Origin: Albidovulum aestuarii
GTDB taxonomy: Bacteria; Pseudomonadota; Alphaproteobacteria; Rhodobacterales; Rhodobacteraceae
Direction of reading: 5' to 3'
DNA length: 64,000 nucleotides
NCBI RefSeq assembly: GCF_029961185.1
Contig: NZ_JASBQQ010000007.1
Coordinates: 58,501-122,500, forward strand
Shown: piece after piece, positions 47,658 to 58,888 of the stretch
Numbering within the stretch: position 1 is the stretch's first letter
Layout of the letters: each line of letters begins with the position of its first letter
Notes under the pieces: model-generated
Seen by the model: only the letters and a program-made list of their open reading frames with translations
Databases searched by the model: none
Told to the model about the DNA's origin: nothing
Program-made: the position numbers and the translations under genes

Positions 47658-49253
47658 TCAAGCACGAACCTGAGACTGCGACACGGAAGAACAACCATCA
47701 CGCTGCGCGGCCGGGTTGCTTGCGTCCGTCAGACGCTCGAAGCCGATCAGCGTCGTACCTCCGGGCAAGGGTGCAATTCGACAACTAAGTGTCTCGCCGG
47801 TATGTAAGATTACATCACTACTCCATTCGACACGCTCGCCGAAGCTGCCAACGAAATCTCGGATATCGCCCCAAATTGGCGTTGCATTTGTTGCGGTTTG
47901 CCAGACCCGAATGGAATCCAGAATTGTAACGGTTCCAAGCGTCACACTGGGTTCCACGCCCCATAGCTGGTCATACCGGGCATTTGACAGGATCAGTTCA
48001 CCTGCAGGCGAAAACACCGCGATGGCTTCGTTGAGTGTATCGACAACCGATTGCCCAAGCTCGATCTCTGAGCGGAAATGCCGGGCCAACGAGATCTCAG
48101 CGCTGATGTCCTCAAACAGAAACGCAACTGCACCGTCGGGATGTGGCCTTCCGGTGACCCGGTAGGTTTGACCAGAGGTTAGCGTCCAGGTTTCCTGATA
48201 GAGGTCTGACGCTGCGGCTTTCTCAAGCTCGGACATCGCTGCCCGCCAGGATCTGTAGTCTTTGGGTTCAGGAATGACCTGCGTCTCGCGAAGCCGGTCG
48301 AGAAACGAAAATAGCGTTGGCCGTGCCGACAAAAAGTCAGCCCCGACCGACGTCAGATCGACCAAAGCCGGATTGAAGAGTGCAAGTTGCCGCTGCCGAT
48401 CGAATATCGCCAGGCCGATGGGCAGGTGCGCGAAGGTCTTGGTGAGTGTTTGGACAAAATCACGAAGCGATGTCTCCGCCTTGACCACAGCATCGGCCGG
48501 GATGGCAAAGTGCAGGCTGCCTGAACGGGCCGGAAGGCGATGACATTCATACCACCGGGCAGGACCGTTGGCGGACCTGTGCAGCACCTGCCGTCGGACA
48601 TCGGCTCCGGTGCCGGCGGGTCTGCTGGGAAAGATTGCGGGGATTGGCCAGGTCAGGTCGTCCGGGTCGATATCAGTTTGGTCGGATGCGCAGTTCAGAT
48701 AAGCACTGTTGGCCCAAGTGATCGTGCCCTCGTTGTCTTGCCGCCACGCGACAATTGGTGCAGCCTCGATTGTTTCGCGCAATGCCGTGATTTCTTCCTC
48801 CTGAGAACGCTGACTTAACGTGTCTATCAAGACGGCCTGGCCTTCGGCCTGAAGGTCGGTGATGGTCAAACGAACCATATCTCCGACGAGTTCCGCGTGT
48901 AGTTGAATGTCGCGACCCGCCTTTCCAGTAAGGGTGATTTCCCCTCGTTCCTGCAGGAGGGCGATTTCCGCCTCAAAACCGCTTATGCGTTCTGACAGGT
49001 AGTTGGTAATGCGGTTCCACGGTGATCCTGTGCCCGGGATCGTTTTCAAAAGCGTCTTGGCAGGACCTGTCGCGTCCAGAAGCTCACGATCGTCAAATAA
49101 AAAGATTGCTTGTTCCAGATGGCTCGGCACAAGCTGAGCCGTTCTTTTGCGCGCCGTCGATGGCGGAAATGCCGAGAGCATCAGGAGTGCCGTTACCGCC
49201 GCCACAAAGGAAGTCGCGACAATGCCCAGCGCGAGCGTGATTGGAACAAGCAT
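47658..49253 (-). CDS. divL: DivL-like PAS-domain protein lacking a kinase domain
   Basis: In Caulobacter, DivL sits beside tsaE and regulates the CckA-ChpT-CtrA pathway; this gene holds the same place. The 531 residues have an N-terminal membrane helix (about 3-26), a coiled segment, and about three PAS regions: ETIEAAPIVAWRQDNEGTIT (about 160), LPIGLAIFDRQRQLALFNPA (about 290) and LNEAIAVFSPAGELILSNAR (about 410). It ends shortly after GGTTLIGFERLTDASN, exactly where DivL-type kinases would enter their DHp helix; no H, N or G box follows. Rhodobacter capsulatus DivL is, from memory, also a PAS-only protein. A CtrA-type site lies upstream (49314-49328). Confidence 0.72.
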   Translation of the reverse strand: MLVPITLALGIVATSFVAAVTALLMLSAFPPSTARKRTAQLVPSHLEQAIFLFDDRELLDATGPAKTLLKTIPGTGSPWNRITNYLSERISGFEAEIALLQERGEITLTGKAGRDIQLHAELVGDMVRLTITDLQAEGQAVLIDTLSQRSQEEEITALRETIEAAPIVAWRQDNEGTITWANSAYLNCASDQTDIDPDDLTWPIPAIFPSRPAGTGADVRRQVLHRSANGPARWYECHRLPARSGSLHFAIPADAVVKAETSLRDFVQTLTKTFAHLPIGLAIFDRQRQLALFNPALVDLTSVGADFLSARPTLFSFLDRLRETQVIPEPKDYRSWRAAMSELEKAAASDLYQETWTLTSGQTYRVTGRPHPDGAVAFLFEDISAEISLARHFRSEIELGQSVVDTLNEAIAVFSPAGELILSNARYDQLWGVEPSVTLGTVTILDSIRVWQTATNATPIWGDIRDFVGSFGERVEWSSDVILHTGETLSCRIAPLPGGTTLIGFERLTDASNPAAQRDGCSSVSQSQVRA

Positions 49254-49313
49254 ATCGAACCCGTTTCCCAGAAGGAGTCTGCGCTCCCTGGCGAACAGAG
49301 TTCTTCTTCAGGA

Positions 49314-49328
49314 TTAACAACTGGTTAA
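49314..49328. promoter_or_regulatory. Candidate CtrA-binding site upstream of divL
   Basis: TTAA-CAACTGG-TTAA matches the alphaproteobacterial CtrA full-site pattern TTAA-N7-TTAA in both halves. It lies 61-75 bases upstream of the divL-like start, in the 100-base gap after regB. Binding is an inference. Confidence 0.5.
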
Positions 49329-49353
49329 TAAAACAACTTTTAGCAGAAAGCGT

Positions 49354-50760
49354 TCAAATTTGTATTTGCCTGTTCTCTCCAAGCTCACTTCGAGCTTGCG
49401 TTTCTATTGCGGACCTTGGCCAAACCACGTCCACAAGTGCGCCGGATCGGGCGGGGTGTTCATCTTCAGAAAGAAAAGGATCGGTACCGTTTTTGAAATC
49501 CAGCCGTGCGCCTGTACGTTCCAGAAGCGTTTTGGCGATAAACAAACCCAGTCCCATACCTTCATATCCAGGCCGTGCGCCCCCGTCGTCACGGCGACGT
49601 CGCAAGATCGGATCCCCGATGCGTCCGATCAACTGAGGGGGAAAGCCCTGTCCGTCGTCAGCGATACGAACAAACACCTCGTTGTTCGACCAGCCGGCAT
49701 CGACCCAGATGTTCTCTGACGCAAAATCGACAGCATTCTGCACTAGGTTTCGCAGGCCGTGGATAATCTCCGGCCGGCGCAGTATTTCGGGCATCGTGTC
49801 TGACCCCGGTGCGTCTGACAGATCAAAACTGATCGACTTGCCGCGGTTGAGATGAGGCTCCGCCGCCTCCCGAACAACTGCCGACAACGGCGCGGAACGA
49901 AGGTGCAAATCGTCCTTACCCGCGCGCCCCATGGACCTCAGAATATCACGGCAGCGGTCAGCCTGTTGGCGGATGAGTTCGGCGTCCTCACGCAGAGATG
50001 GCCGATCAGCAAGTTCGTCTGCCAGTTCGGCACTTGCCAGTTTGATCGTAGCGAGTGGAGTTCCCAGCTCATGTGCGGCAGCAGCTACCACGCCGCCAAG
50101 ATCGGTCAGTTTCTGCTCGCGGGCGAGTGCCATCTGTGTTGCAAGCAACGCATCGCCCATCGAGTGAATCTCGGAGGAAACACGCCGCGCGTACAAACCA
50201 AGAAAGACAACCCCGATCACGATCGCCAGCCAGAAACCGAACCCAAACACGTTTGGAACCACAACGGTGCTGCCGTCCTGCATCCTCAAGGGAATATGAT
50301 AGAACGCCACGACTGATACCCAAGCGATGGTGACGATTCCGACAAAGGCTGTTGCGCGGGTTTGCAGTGCCGTCGCGGCAATCGTTGCGGGCGCCAGGAT
50401 AAGCAACGCGAACGGGTTATTGAGGCCTCCCGTCAGATACAGCAGCAATGCAAGCTGGGTTGTATCGAATAGCAGGGTCAGCATCGCCTCGACTTCAGTC
50501 AGGCGCTTGTTCTCGGGATAAATGAAGATCGCAATCAGATTGGCTGCGACGGCAGCGCCGACAACAGCAAGGCACAGCGTCACGTTCAGATCTACGTGAT
50601 AGTATTTCCACGCCACCACGATGGCGGCAGACTGACCTATCACGGCCATCCATCTGAGCAGGATCAGGGTCCGCAGCCTGACCCAGTCGCTGTGGGCGAT
50701 CCGCACCGCGAAGGTATCGTCCGATCCGTGTCCTGGGTGATCTGCAGCCGGTTGGCTCAT
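49354..50760 (-). CDS. regB: Redox-sensing histidine kinase RegB (PrrB)
   Basis: Membrane kinase of the RegB/RegA global redox system controlling photosynthesis, respiration and carbon or nitrogen fixation genes. The ATG at 50760 gives 468 residues: six membrane helices (about 35-190), the quinone-binding motif GGLNNPF (111-117), phosphoacceptor His230 in AAHELGTPLATIK, the redox-active cysteine Cys270 in QQADRCRDIL, RNLVQNAVDFA and GMGLGLFIAK. Divergent from senC across 91 bases. regA, which normally follows senC, is not found in this window. Confidence 0.95.
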   Translation of the reverse strand: MSQPAADHPGHGSDDTFAVRIAHSDWVRLRTLILLRWMAVIGQSAAIVVAWKYYHVDLNVTLCLAVVGAAVAANLIAIFIYPENKRLTEVEAMLTLLFDTTQLALLLYLTGGLNNPFALLILAPATIAATALQTRATAFVGIVTIAWVSVVAFYHIPLRMQDGSTVVVPNVFGFGFWLAIVIGVVFLGLYARRVSSEIHSMGDALLATQMALAREQKLTDLGGVVAAAAHELGTPLATIKLASAELADELADRPSLREDAELIRQQADRCRDILRSMGRAGKDDLHLRSAPLSAVVREAAEPHLNRGKSISFDLSDAPGSDTMPEILRRPEIIHGLRNLVQNAVDFASENIWVDAGWSNNEVFVRIADDGQGFPPQLIGRIGDPILRRRRDDGGARPGYEGMGLGLFIAKTLLERTGARLDFKNGTDPFLSEDEHPARSGALVDVVWPRSAIETQARSELGENRQIQI

Positions 50761-50851
50761 GGCGGGTCCTGTTGTCGCATCCGACGCTTGTGAATTGATA
50801 GTCGGCCCGCAATGCGCGATCAATGCCGCCGCAACCCCCCGGAGGATTCGA

Positions 50852-51475
50852 ATGCCGGTATCGACAAGAACCTATGCTATCGCCGCCATTTCCGTAGTGG
50901 CGATCGGCCTGGTCGCCACCTATGCCGTCACGCGTAACAGCACGTCTGACCGCTACGCAGCCTGCCGGGCCAGCAATATCTCCGGGGCCGCCACGATCGG
51001 CGGGCCCTTCACGCTTGTCGACGAAGATGGGCGGACTGTCACCGACAAGGATGTTCTGTCCAAGCCCAGCCTCGTCTATTTCGGTTATACGTTCTGTCCC
51101 GATATCTGTCCTACGGACACCGCGCGCAACGCCGAGGCGGTCGATGCGCTTGAAGAGCAGGGTTATGAGGTGACGCCGGTCTTCATATCGGTTGATCCCG
51201 ATCGCGACACGCCCGAAGTTCTTAAGGAATGGACCGACTACCTGCATCCCCGGATGATCGGGCTGACCGGCTCGGCCGAACAGATCGCTGCGGCTGCAAA
51301 ACAGTACCGCACCTACTATAAAGTGCCCGAGGACAAGAGTGACGAATATTACCTCGTCGATCACATGACCCAGACCTACCTGATGTTGCCCGAAACGGGC
51401 TTCGTCGAATTCTTCAATCGCGAGATGACGGCCGAGGATATGGCAAACAGCGTTGCCTGCTTCCTCGGCTCCTGA
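50852..51475 (+). CDS. senC: SCO1/SenC/PrrC family copper-binding protein
   Basis: Membrane-anchored thioredoxin-fold protein for cytochrome oxidase CuA assembly; in Rhodobacter it also modulates RegB signalling. The ATG at 50852 follows GGAGGATTCG. The 207 residues have an N-terminal helix (about 8-26), the copper motif FCPDICP (Cys82, Cys86), SVDPDRDTPE, and the third ligand His171 in VDHMTQTYL. Divergent from regB, as in the reg locus of relatives. Confidence 0.94.
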   Translation: MPVSTRTYAIAAISVVAIGLVATYAVTRNSTSDRYAACRASNISGAATIGGPFTLVDEDGRTVTDKDVLSKPSLVYFGYTFCPDICPTDTARNAEAVDALEEQGYEVTPVFISVDPDRDTPEVLKEWTDYLHPRMIGLTGSAEQIAAAAKQYRTYYKVPEDKSDEYYLVDHMTQTYLMLPETGFVEFFNREMTAEDMANSVACFLGS

Positions 51476-51545
51476 TGGGTCGCTGCTGGGCCCGATACTT
51501 GTCAAAGCGCCCAACCGTCTCTATCGAAAGCAGGGACGCAAGTCC

Positions 51546-51621
51546 GGCCCCGTAGCTCAGGGGATAGAGCGACCGCCTCCTAAGCGGTAGGTCATAGGTT
51601 CGAATCCTATCGGGGCCGCCA
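51546..51621 (+). tRNA. tRNA-Arg (anticodon CCT)
   Basis: Full cloverleaf: acceptor GGCCCCG (51546-51552) pairs with CGGGGCC (51611-51617), D arm GCTC/GAGC, anticodon stem ACCGC/GCGGT with loop CTCCTAA giving anticodon CCT (reads AGG), T arm with GGTTCGAATCC, discriminator G and an encoded CCA (51619-51621). It lies 70 bases after senC. No integrase or partial duplicate of the 3' end is seen, so it is not occupied by a mobile element here. Confidence 0.97.
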
Positions 51622-51764
51622 TTGCATCACTGTGTTCGCGCCAAAAGACCGACGGCGCTTCAGCGTAGAACCTTACAACTTCGCCCAAAATCACAAGTCG
51701 TCTGTTGGCCTCATCGACTCCGGGGGTGCTCTCCGCGCAAAGCAATGCGCATCCCTAAAAGCAA

Positions 51765-54215
<2,451 letters not shown>

Positions 54216-54393
54216 TTATAGGGGGTTCGGGCAGTCTTGTCACGCCGATGGCACAAGATTTGGTGGTTGGTGCGAAGGAACGAACGAACCGGAAATGCGG
54301 TGCGTACACTGTCCCTGAAAGCCGGGGAAATTAACCTCTTGGGATACCGCACTTCGAACAGATCCTGCTGTCGTCAGGCGGCGCAGCGCCAGA

Positions 54394-57240
54394 TCACAGA
54401 TATGCAGGGGTGGTGCCGTTCGGCGGTGTGAGTTTCGCGCGCAAAAGCGCCATAGGATGGCTCCGCAGAGTAAGGCGCATGGCGGCGTAGTCCTCGACTA
54501 CATGTTCGCCCTCGCTCATCCCGGCGAAGATGACGGTCGGCTCGACGATCCCCTCTCCATCCATATCGCCAGCAAAAAGCGGCAACGGTTTTGCGGGTGA
54601 CACCGCGCGGGCGGCCCAGAGCGCGTCGCGGCGGGCAAGACCGAGCGCGGCGAAGGCGTCCGCCTCGGCCAAGAGAGTCAGGATGCCGGTACTTATCCCG
54701 GCGCGGCGCCAGACATCCTCGACCGCGCGATAGCCGTTGCCGCGCGCCTGTTCGATCCATTCGCCCTCTTCTTCGGATATGCCCCGGATCTGGCGGAAAC
54801 CGAGCCGGAGCGCGAGCCTGCCATCGCCCAGTTTTTCCATCCGGTTGTCCCATTCGCTGGCATTGATGCAAACCGGCAGCACGGTGACGCTGTGATCGCG
54901 GGCGTCGCGCACGATCTGGGCGGGGGCGTAGAACCCCATCGGCTGGGAATTCAGGAGCGCGCAGGCAAAGATGCCGGGATGGTGGTGTTTCAGCCAGGCC
55001 GAGGCATAAACGAGAAGCGCGAAACTCGCCGCATGGCTTTCGGGAAAGCCGTAGCTGCCGAAGCCCTCGATCTGGGAAAAGCAGCGGGCGGAGAAGTCGT
55101 CATCATAGCCGTTCGCGCGCATGCCTTGCATGAAGCGATCGTGAAACTCGCTGACATTGCCATGCTTCTTGAAAGTGGCGAGCGAGCGGCGCAGGCGGTC
55201 GGCCTCCTCTGGCGAAAAGCCCGCGCCGATGATGGCAATCTGCATCGCCTGTTCCTGAAACAAAGGCACGCCCAGCGTCTTGCCCAGAACCTCACCCAGC
55301 GCGTCCGACGGGAAAGTGACGCTTTCCTGCCCATTCCGACGCCGGATGAAGGGATGGACCATGTCGCCCTGTATAGGCCCCGGCCGGATGATCGCGACCT
55401 GAATGACGAGGTCGTAGAATTTTCTCGGCTTCATCCGGGGCAGGAAGTTCATCTGGGCCCGGCTTTCGACCTGGAAGATGCCGATGGAATCGGCCTCGCA
55501 CAGCATGTCGTAGACCGCCGGGTCCTCGGGCGGCAGGGTGGCGAGCGTGAAGCGGGTCTTGTGATGGGTCTGAAGCAGGTCGAAGGCCTTGCGGATACAG
55601 GACAGCATCCCCAGCCCCAGCACATCGACCTTGAGGATGCCGAGCGCGTCGATATCGTCCTTGTCCCAGGGGATGACGGTGCGGTTCTCCATCGTCGCGT
55701 TCTCGACCGGCACCAGCTCGTCAAGCCGCCCTTCGGTCATGATGAAACCACCGACATGCTGCGAGAGATGGCGGGGAAAGCCCTGAATTTCGGCGATGAG
55801 GGACAGTGTCTTTCTGATCCGCCGGTCTGCAGGGTCGAGGCCGATCTCACGCAGGCGGTCCGCCGAAACCTCGCCGCCGCCCCAGCCCCAGATCTGGCTC
55901 GACATGGCCGAAAGCGTATCTTCGGACAGGCCCATCGCCTTGCCGACTTCGCGCGCCGCGCGTTTGCCACGGTAGTGGATCACCGTCGCGCAAAGCCCTG
56001 CCCGGTGGCGGCCATATTTTTCGTAGATATGCTGAATCACCTCCTCACGTCGCTCATGTTCGAAATCGACGTCGATATCGGGGGGCTCGTCGCGCGCCTC
56101 GCTGACGAAACGTTCGAAGACCATCGTGCCGACCTCGGGGCTGACCGAGGTGACGCCAAGAGCGTAGCAGACCACCGAATTGGCGGCCGAACCGCGCCCT
56201 TGACAGAGGATGCCCTTATCGCGGGCGAAGGCGACGACATCGCGGACGGTAAGGAAATAGGGCTCATATTTCAGTCTGGCGATAAGCGCGAGTTCGTGAG
56301 CGGCCATCTTGCGAACCTTGTCCGGCACGCCCTGTGGATAGCGCCAGTTCAGACCCTCCCCGGTCAGACGGGCAAGGCGCGCCGAAGGCTCTTCTCCCGC
56401 AGAGATTTCCGAGGGATATTCGTAACGCAGTTCATCAAGCGAGAAGGTCAGACGGCGGGCGATCTCGCCCGTTCGATGGACAGCCGCCTCGTGACCCCTG
56501 AAGATTTTCAACATCTCGGCTTCGGATCTTAGGCGCTGTTCGGCATGAACAAGCGACCCCCGGCCAAGGTCGTCGACCCGCACCCCGCTGCGAATCGCGG
56601 TCAGCACGTCGGCCAACGGGCGGCGTGCGGCGCGGTGCATGATGGGCCGGGCCGAAGCGATGGTCGGCAGGCCGAGCCGTTCGGCCAGCGCCGCCGACCG
56701 GTCGAACCGGACAGAATCGCCACCGTCATAACAAGGCGCCATCATAAGTGAGAGATGATCCCGGCCAAGGCGGCGCGCCAGCCGTTCCGCCTGCCTCACC
56801 CACCCACCCGCGCCGCGCCCCGGCGTGGTCGCCTGTCTCACCGCTTCAGGTGGCGGATGGAGGAGCAGGTCCATCCCCGTGCCCCAGTTTGCGAGATCAT
56901 CAAACTCCAGATGGCATTCGCCTTTTGGCGCCCGAAGACGCCCTGCCGAAATCAACCGGCAGAGCCGTCCCCATCCGGTGCGATCCTGCGGCAGCGCGGT
57001 GACCGTGAACCCGTCCATGAGCCGGATCAGCGCTGCGGGGATAAGGCGCGGGGCGGTGCCCGTCTTCCGTCGGATCTCGCGTGCCTGGACATGCGCCCGG
57101 ACGATCCCCGCCACCGAATTCATATCGGCGATGGCGAGCGCCGTCTGACCAAGCTCCGCCACCCCCTCCATCAACTCCTCGGGATGCGAAGCCCCGGTGA
57201 GGAAGGTGAAATTCGATGTGGCGGAAAGCTCAATGAACAT
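54394..57240 (-). CDS. dnaE2: Error-prone DNA polymerase DnaE2 (ImuC), short C-terminus
   Basis: C-family polymerase of SOS mutagenesis. The 948 residues have a PHP domain (MFIELSATSNFTFLTGASHP onward), CQGRGSAANSVVCYALGV, the catalytic motif PDIDVDF (387-393), KVDVLGLGML (537-546), RPGPIQGDMVHPFIRRR and FPESHAASFALLVYASAWLK. It ends soon after HVVEDYAAMRLTLRSHPMAL; the OB-fold region of about 100 residues present in most DnaE2 (usually about 1,000-1,100 residues) is missing, and the 154 bases to gyrB do not restore it. imuA and imuB, normally in the same operon, are not adjacent. A near-match LexA box lies at 57269-57283. Confidence 0.92.
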   Translation of the reverse strand: MFIELSATSNFTFLTGASHPEELMEGVAELGQTALAIADMNSVAGIVRAHVQAREIRRKTGTAPRLIPAALIRLMDGFTVTALPQDRTGWGRLCRLISAGRLRAPKGECHLEFDDLANWGTGMDLLLHPPPEAVRQATTPGRGAGGWVRQAERLARRLGRDHLSLMMAPCYDGGDSVRFDRSAALAERLGLPTIASARPIMHRAARRPLADVLTAIRSGVRVDDLGRGSLVHAEQRLRSEAEMLKIFRGHEAAVHRTGEIARRLTFSLDELRYEYPSEISAGEEPSARLARLTGEGLNWRYPQGVPDKVRKMAAHELALIARLKYEPYFLTVRDVVAFARDKGILCQGRGSAANSVVCYALGVTSVSPEVGTMVFERFVSEARDEPPDIDVDFEHERREEVIQHIYEKYGRHRAGLCATVIHYRGKRAAREVGKAMGLSEDTLSAMSSQIWGWGGGEVSADRLREIGLDPADRRIRKTLSLIAEIQGFPRHLSQHVGGFIMTEGRLDELVPVENATMENRTVIPWDKDDIDALGILKVDVLGLGMLSCIRKAFDLLQTHHKTRFTLATLPPEDPAVYDMLCEADSIGIFQVESRAQMNFLPRMKPRKFYDLVIQVAIIRPGPIQGDMVHPFIRRRNGQESVTFPSDALGEVLGKTLGVPLFQEQAMQIAIIGAGFSPEEADRLRRSLATFKKHGNVSEFHDRFMQGMRANGYDDDFSARCFSQIEGFGSYGFPESHAASFALLVYASAWLKHHHPGIFACALLNSQPMGFYAPAQIVRDARDHSVTVLPVCINASEWDNRMEKLGDGRLALRLGFRQIRGISEEEGEWIEQARGNGYRAVEDVWRRAGISTGILTLLAEADAFAALGLARRDALWAARAVSPAKPLPLFAGDMDGEGIVEPTVIFAGMSEGEHVVEDYAAMRLTLRSHPMALLRAKLTPPNGTTPAYL

Positions 57241-57268
57241 GTGGCGACCCAGACAGCCGAGCCAGTAT

Positions 57269-57283
57269 ATTCATGTTTTGTTC
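57269..57283 (-). promoter_or_regulatory. Candidate LexA (SOS) box upstream of dnaE2
   Basis: ATTC-ATGTTTT-GTTC differs by one base from the alphaproteobacterial LexA direct repeat GTTC-N7-GTTC. It ends 29 bases before the dnaE2 start codon, where a repressor would block the promoter. Confidence 0.45.
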
Positions 57284-57320
57284 TCGTGGCGAGTCAGAGA
57301 AGAAGATCCGCGTCCAGAGA

Positions 57321-57426
57321 AGTATTTTTGGACAGAAAGTGCCGTCATCCATTCACTTTCTGTCCGGAAATACTCTCAGGGGGTGAGCCCCGGATATATC
57401 CGGGGCGAGGGGGCGGAACGCCCCCT
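57321..57426. repeat. Inverted pair of a dispersed repeat plus two hairpins
   Basis: The 304-base stretch 57241-57544 holds no gene. At 57321-57341 and 57354-57374 lie two 21-base arms in opposite orientation (CACTTTCTGTCC then two variable bases then AAATACT), 19 of 21 bases matching, around a 12-base spacer. The right arm matches 29380-29400 with one change. Next come a perfect 20-base palindrome GCCCCGGATA/TATCCGGGGC (57387-57406) and a hairpin AGGGGGCG-GAA-CGCCCCCT (57408-57426). The layout, repeat head followed by G/C hairpins, is the same at both sites. Confidence 0.6.
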
Positions 57427-57492
57427 GACCGCGCGAAGCGCATATCGCGTGACACCGCAGGCGTCTCCGCGGGATCATGGCAGGGTATCAGA

Positions 57493-57520
57493 ATGAAAAA
57501 CGGCCGCGCGGGGCGGCCGT
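57493..57520 (-). terminator. Rho-independent terminator of gabT
   Basis: On the minus strand ACGGCCGC-CCCGC-GCGGCCGT forms an eight-base-pair stem with a five-base loop, followed by TTTTCATTC. It lies about 25 bases after the gabT stop. Confidence 0.8.
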
Positions 57521-57544
57521 TTCACGAATCGTCTGTACACGGGA

Positions 57545-58816
57545 TTAACGGGCGGCGCGGATCGCGTCTTCGAGCTTGCCAAGCGCCTCGGTGAAGACCT
57601 CATCCTGAATCGTGATCGGCGACAGGAAGCGGATCACGTTGCCATGGACGCCGCAGGTCAGAAGGATCAGCCCGCGCTTCAGCGCCTCGGCGCGCACCCG
57701 GTTGGCGAAATCGGCCGAGGGTTTGCCGGTTTTGGCGTCGTTGAACTCCACGGCGTTCATGAAGCCGGGTCCGCGGATGTCGACGATCTCCGGCACGTCG
57801 GGCCGAAGCGATTCGAGGCGCTGTTTCAGCCGCGAGCCAAGCTGGTTGGCGCGGTCGCAAAGCCCCTCTTCCTCAATCACGTCAAGCACCGCATTGGCCG
57901 CCGCGATTCCCATGGGCGAACCGCCATAGGTACCGCCAAGCCCACCGGGGGCCGGTGCGTCCATCACCTCGGCCCGGCCAACGACGGCCGCAAGCGGGAA
58001 GCCACCGGCCAGAGCCTTGGCCATGGTCATCAGATCGGGCTGAACGTCGTGATGTTCCATCGCAAACATCTTGCCGGTGCGGGCAAAGCCGGTCTGCACC
58101 TCGTCGGCGATCAGGAGGATACCGTGCTCATCGCAGATCGCGCGGAGCGCCTTGAAAAACTCGCGCGGCGCTTCGTAAAAGCCGCCTTCGCCCTGAACCG
58201 GTTCAAGGATAATCGCGGCGACGCGCTTGGGGTCGACATCGGACTTGAAGAGGTAGTTCAGCGTATCGAGCGACTGTTCGACCGAGACGCCGTGCAGCGG
58301 CACCGGGAATGGCACGTGGAAGACGTCGTTCGGCATGGCGCCAAAACCGACCTTGTAGGGTACGACCTTGCCGGTCAGCGCCATGCCCATGAAGGTGCGG
58401 CCGTGGAAGGCGCCGGAAAAGGCGACGACGGCCTGACGACCTGTGGCGGCGCGGGCGATCTTAACGGCGTTTTCCACCGCTTCCGCGCCGGTCGTCACGA
58501 AGACCGCTTTCTTGTCGCCCTTGATCGGTGCAATCGCGGTGATGCGCTCGGCAAGGCGCACGTAGTTTTCGTAAGGGACCACCTGATGGCAGGTATGGGT
58601 GAAATGGTCGAGCTGGTCTTTCACAGCCGCGATCACCTTGGGGTGGCGGTGGCCGGTATTGACCACAGCGATGCCGGCGGCGAAGTCGATATAGCGGTTG
58701 CCTTCCTTGTCCCAAAGCTCGGCATTCTCGGCCTTGTCGACGTAAATCTGGGTCATGACGCCGACGCCGCGCGACATGGCGGACTGGCGGCGGGTTTCAA
58801 TCTCGGCGTTCAGCAT
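57545..58816 (-). CDS. gabT: 4-aminobutyrate aminotransferase
   Basis: PLP enzyme that moves the amino group of GABA (or a related omega-amine) to 2-oxoglutarate. The ATG at 58816 follows GAGGAGAGC. The 423 residues show FAAGIAVVNTGHRHP, VTTGAEAVENAVKIARA, AFHGRTFMGMALTG, EPVQGEGGFYEAP, IADEVQTGFARTGKMFAMEH and the PLP lysine Lys267 in TMAKALAGGFP. Length and motifs fit GabT/PuuE. The divergent XRE-cupin gene is its likely regulator. gabD is not adjacent, so the succinate semialdehyde step is encoded elsewhere. Confidence 0.92.
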   Translation of the reverse strand: MLNAEIETRRQSAMSRGVGVMTQIYVDKAENAELWDKEGNRYIDFAAGIAVVNTGHRHPKVIAAVKDQLDHFTHTCHQVVPYENYVRLAERITAIAPIKGDKKAVFVTTGAEAVENAVKIARAATGRQAVVAFSGAFHGRTFMGMALTGKVVPYKVGFGAMPNDVFHVPFPVPLHGVSVEQSLDTLNYLFKSDVDPKRVAAIILEPVQGEGGFYEAPREFFKALRAICDEHGILLIADEVQTGFARTGKMFAMEHHDVQPDLMTMAKALAGGFPLAAVVGRAEVMDAPAPGGLGGTYGGSPMGIAAANAVLDVIEEEGLCDRANQLGSRLKQRLESLRPDVPEIVDIRGPGFMNAVEFNDAKTGKPSADFANRVRAEALKRGLILLTCGVHGNVIRFLSPITIQDEVFTEALGKLEDAIRAAR

Positions 58817-58869
58817 GATGCTCTCCTCGGAACGTGGTCCTGCCCCCAATAATCCTTCGGCAGGAAATG

Positions 58870-58888
58870 ATCAATATTGCAGATTGAT
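58870..58888. promoter_or_regulatory. Inverted repeat in gabT-regulator gap, candidate operator
   Basis: ATCAAT-ATTGCAG-ATTGAT is a perfect six-base dyad with a seven-base spacer, in the AT-rich middle of the 125-base gap between gabT and the divergent XRE-cupin gene. A second imperfect dyad (ATTGCA...TGCACAAT, 58876-58895) overlaps it. It could control both genes. Confidence 0.35.

Noticed and set aside
51557..51745. Leftward 62-residue frame across the tRNA-Arg gene (ends IGFEPMTYRLGGG-like)
   Set aside because: It is the reverse complement of the tRNA, a well-known source of false protein predictions.
51546..51764. Integration site at the tRNA-Arg 3' end
   Set aside because: No integrase, no duplicated tRNA 3' end and no change of gene content were seen beside it.
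54278..54290. GAACGAACGAAC upstream of gyrB as a LexA box
   Set aside because: The GAAC units are spaced by 0 or 4 bases, not 7.
54892..56532. Rightward 546-residue frame opposite dnaE2
   Set aside because: Antisense shadow of a polymerase gene with intact catalytic motifs; no domain recognised and no ribosome-binding site.
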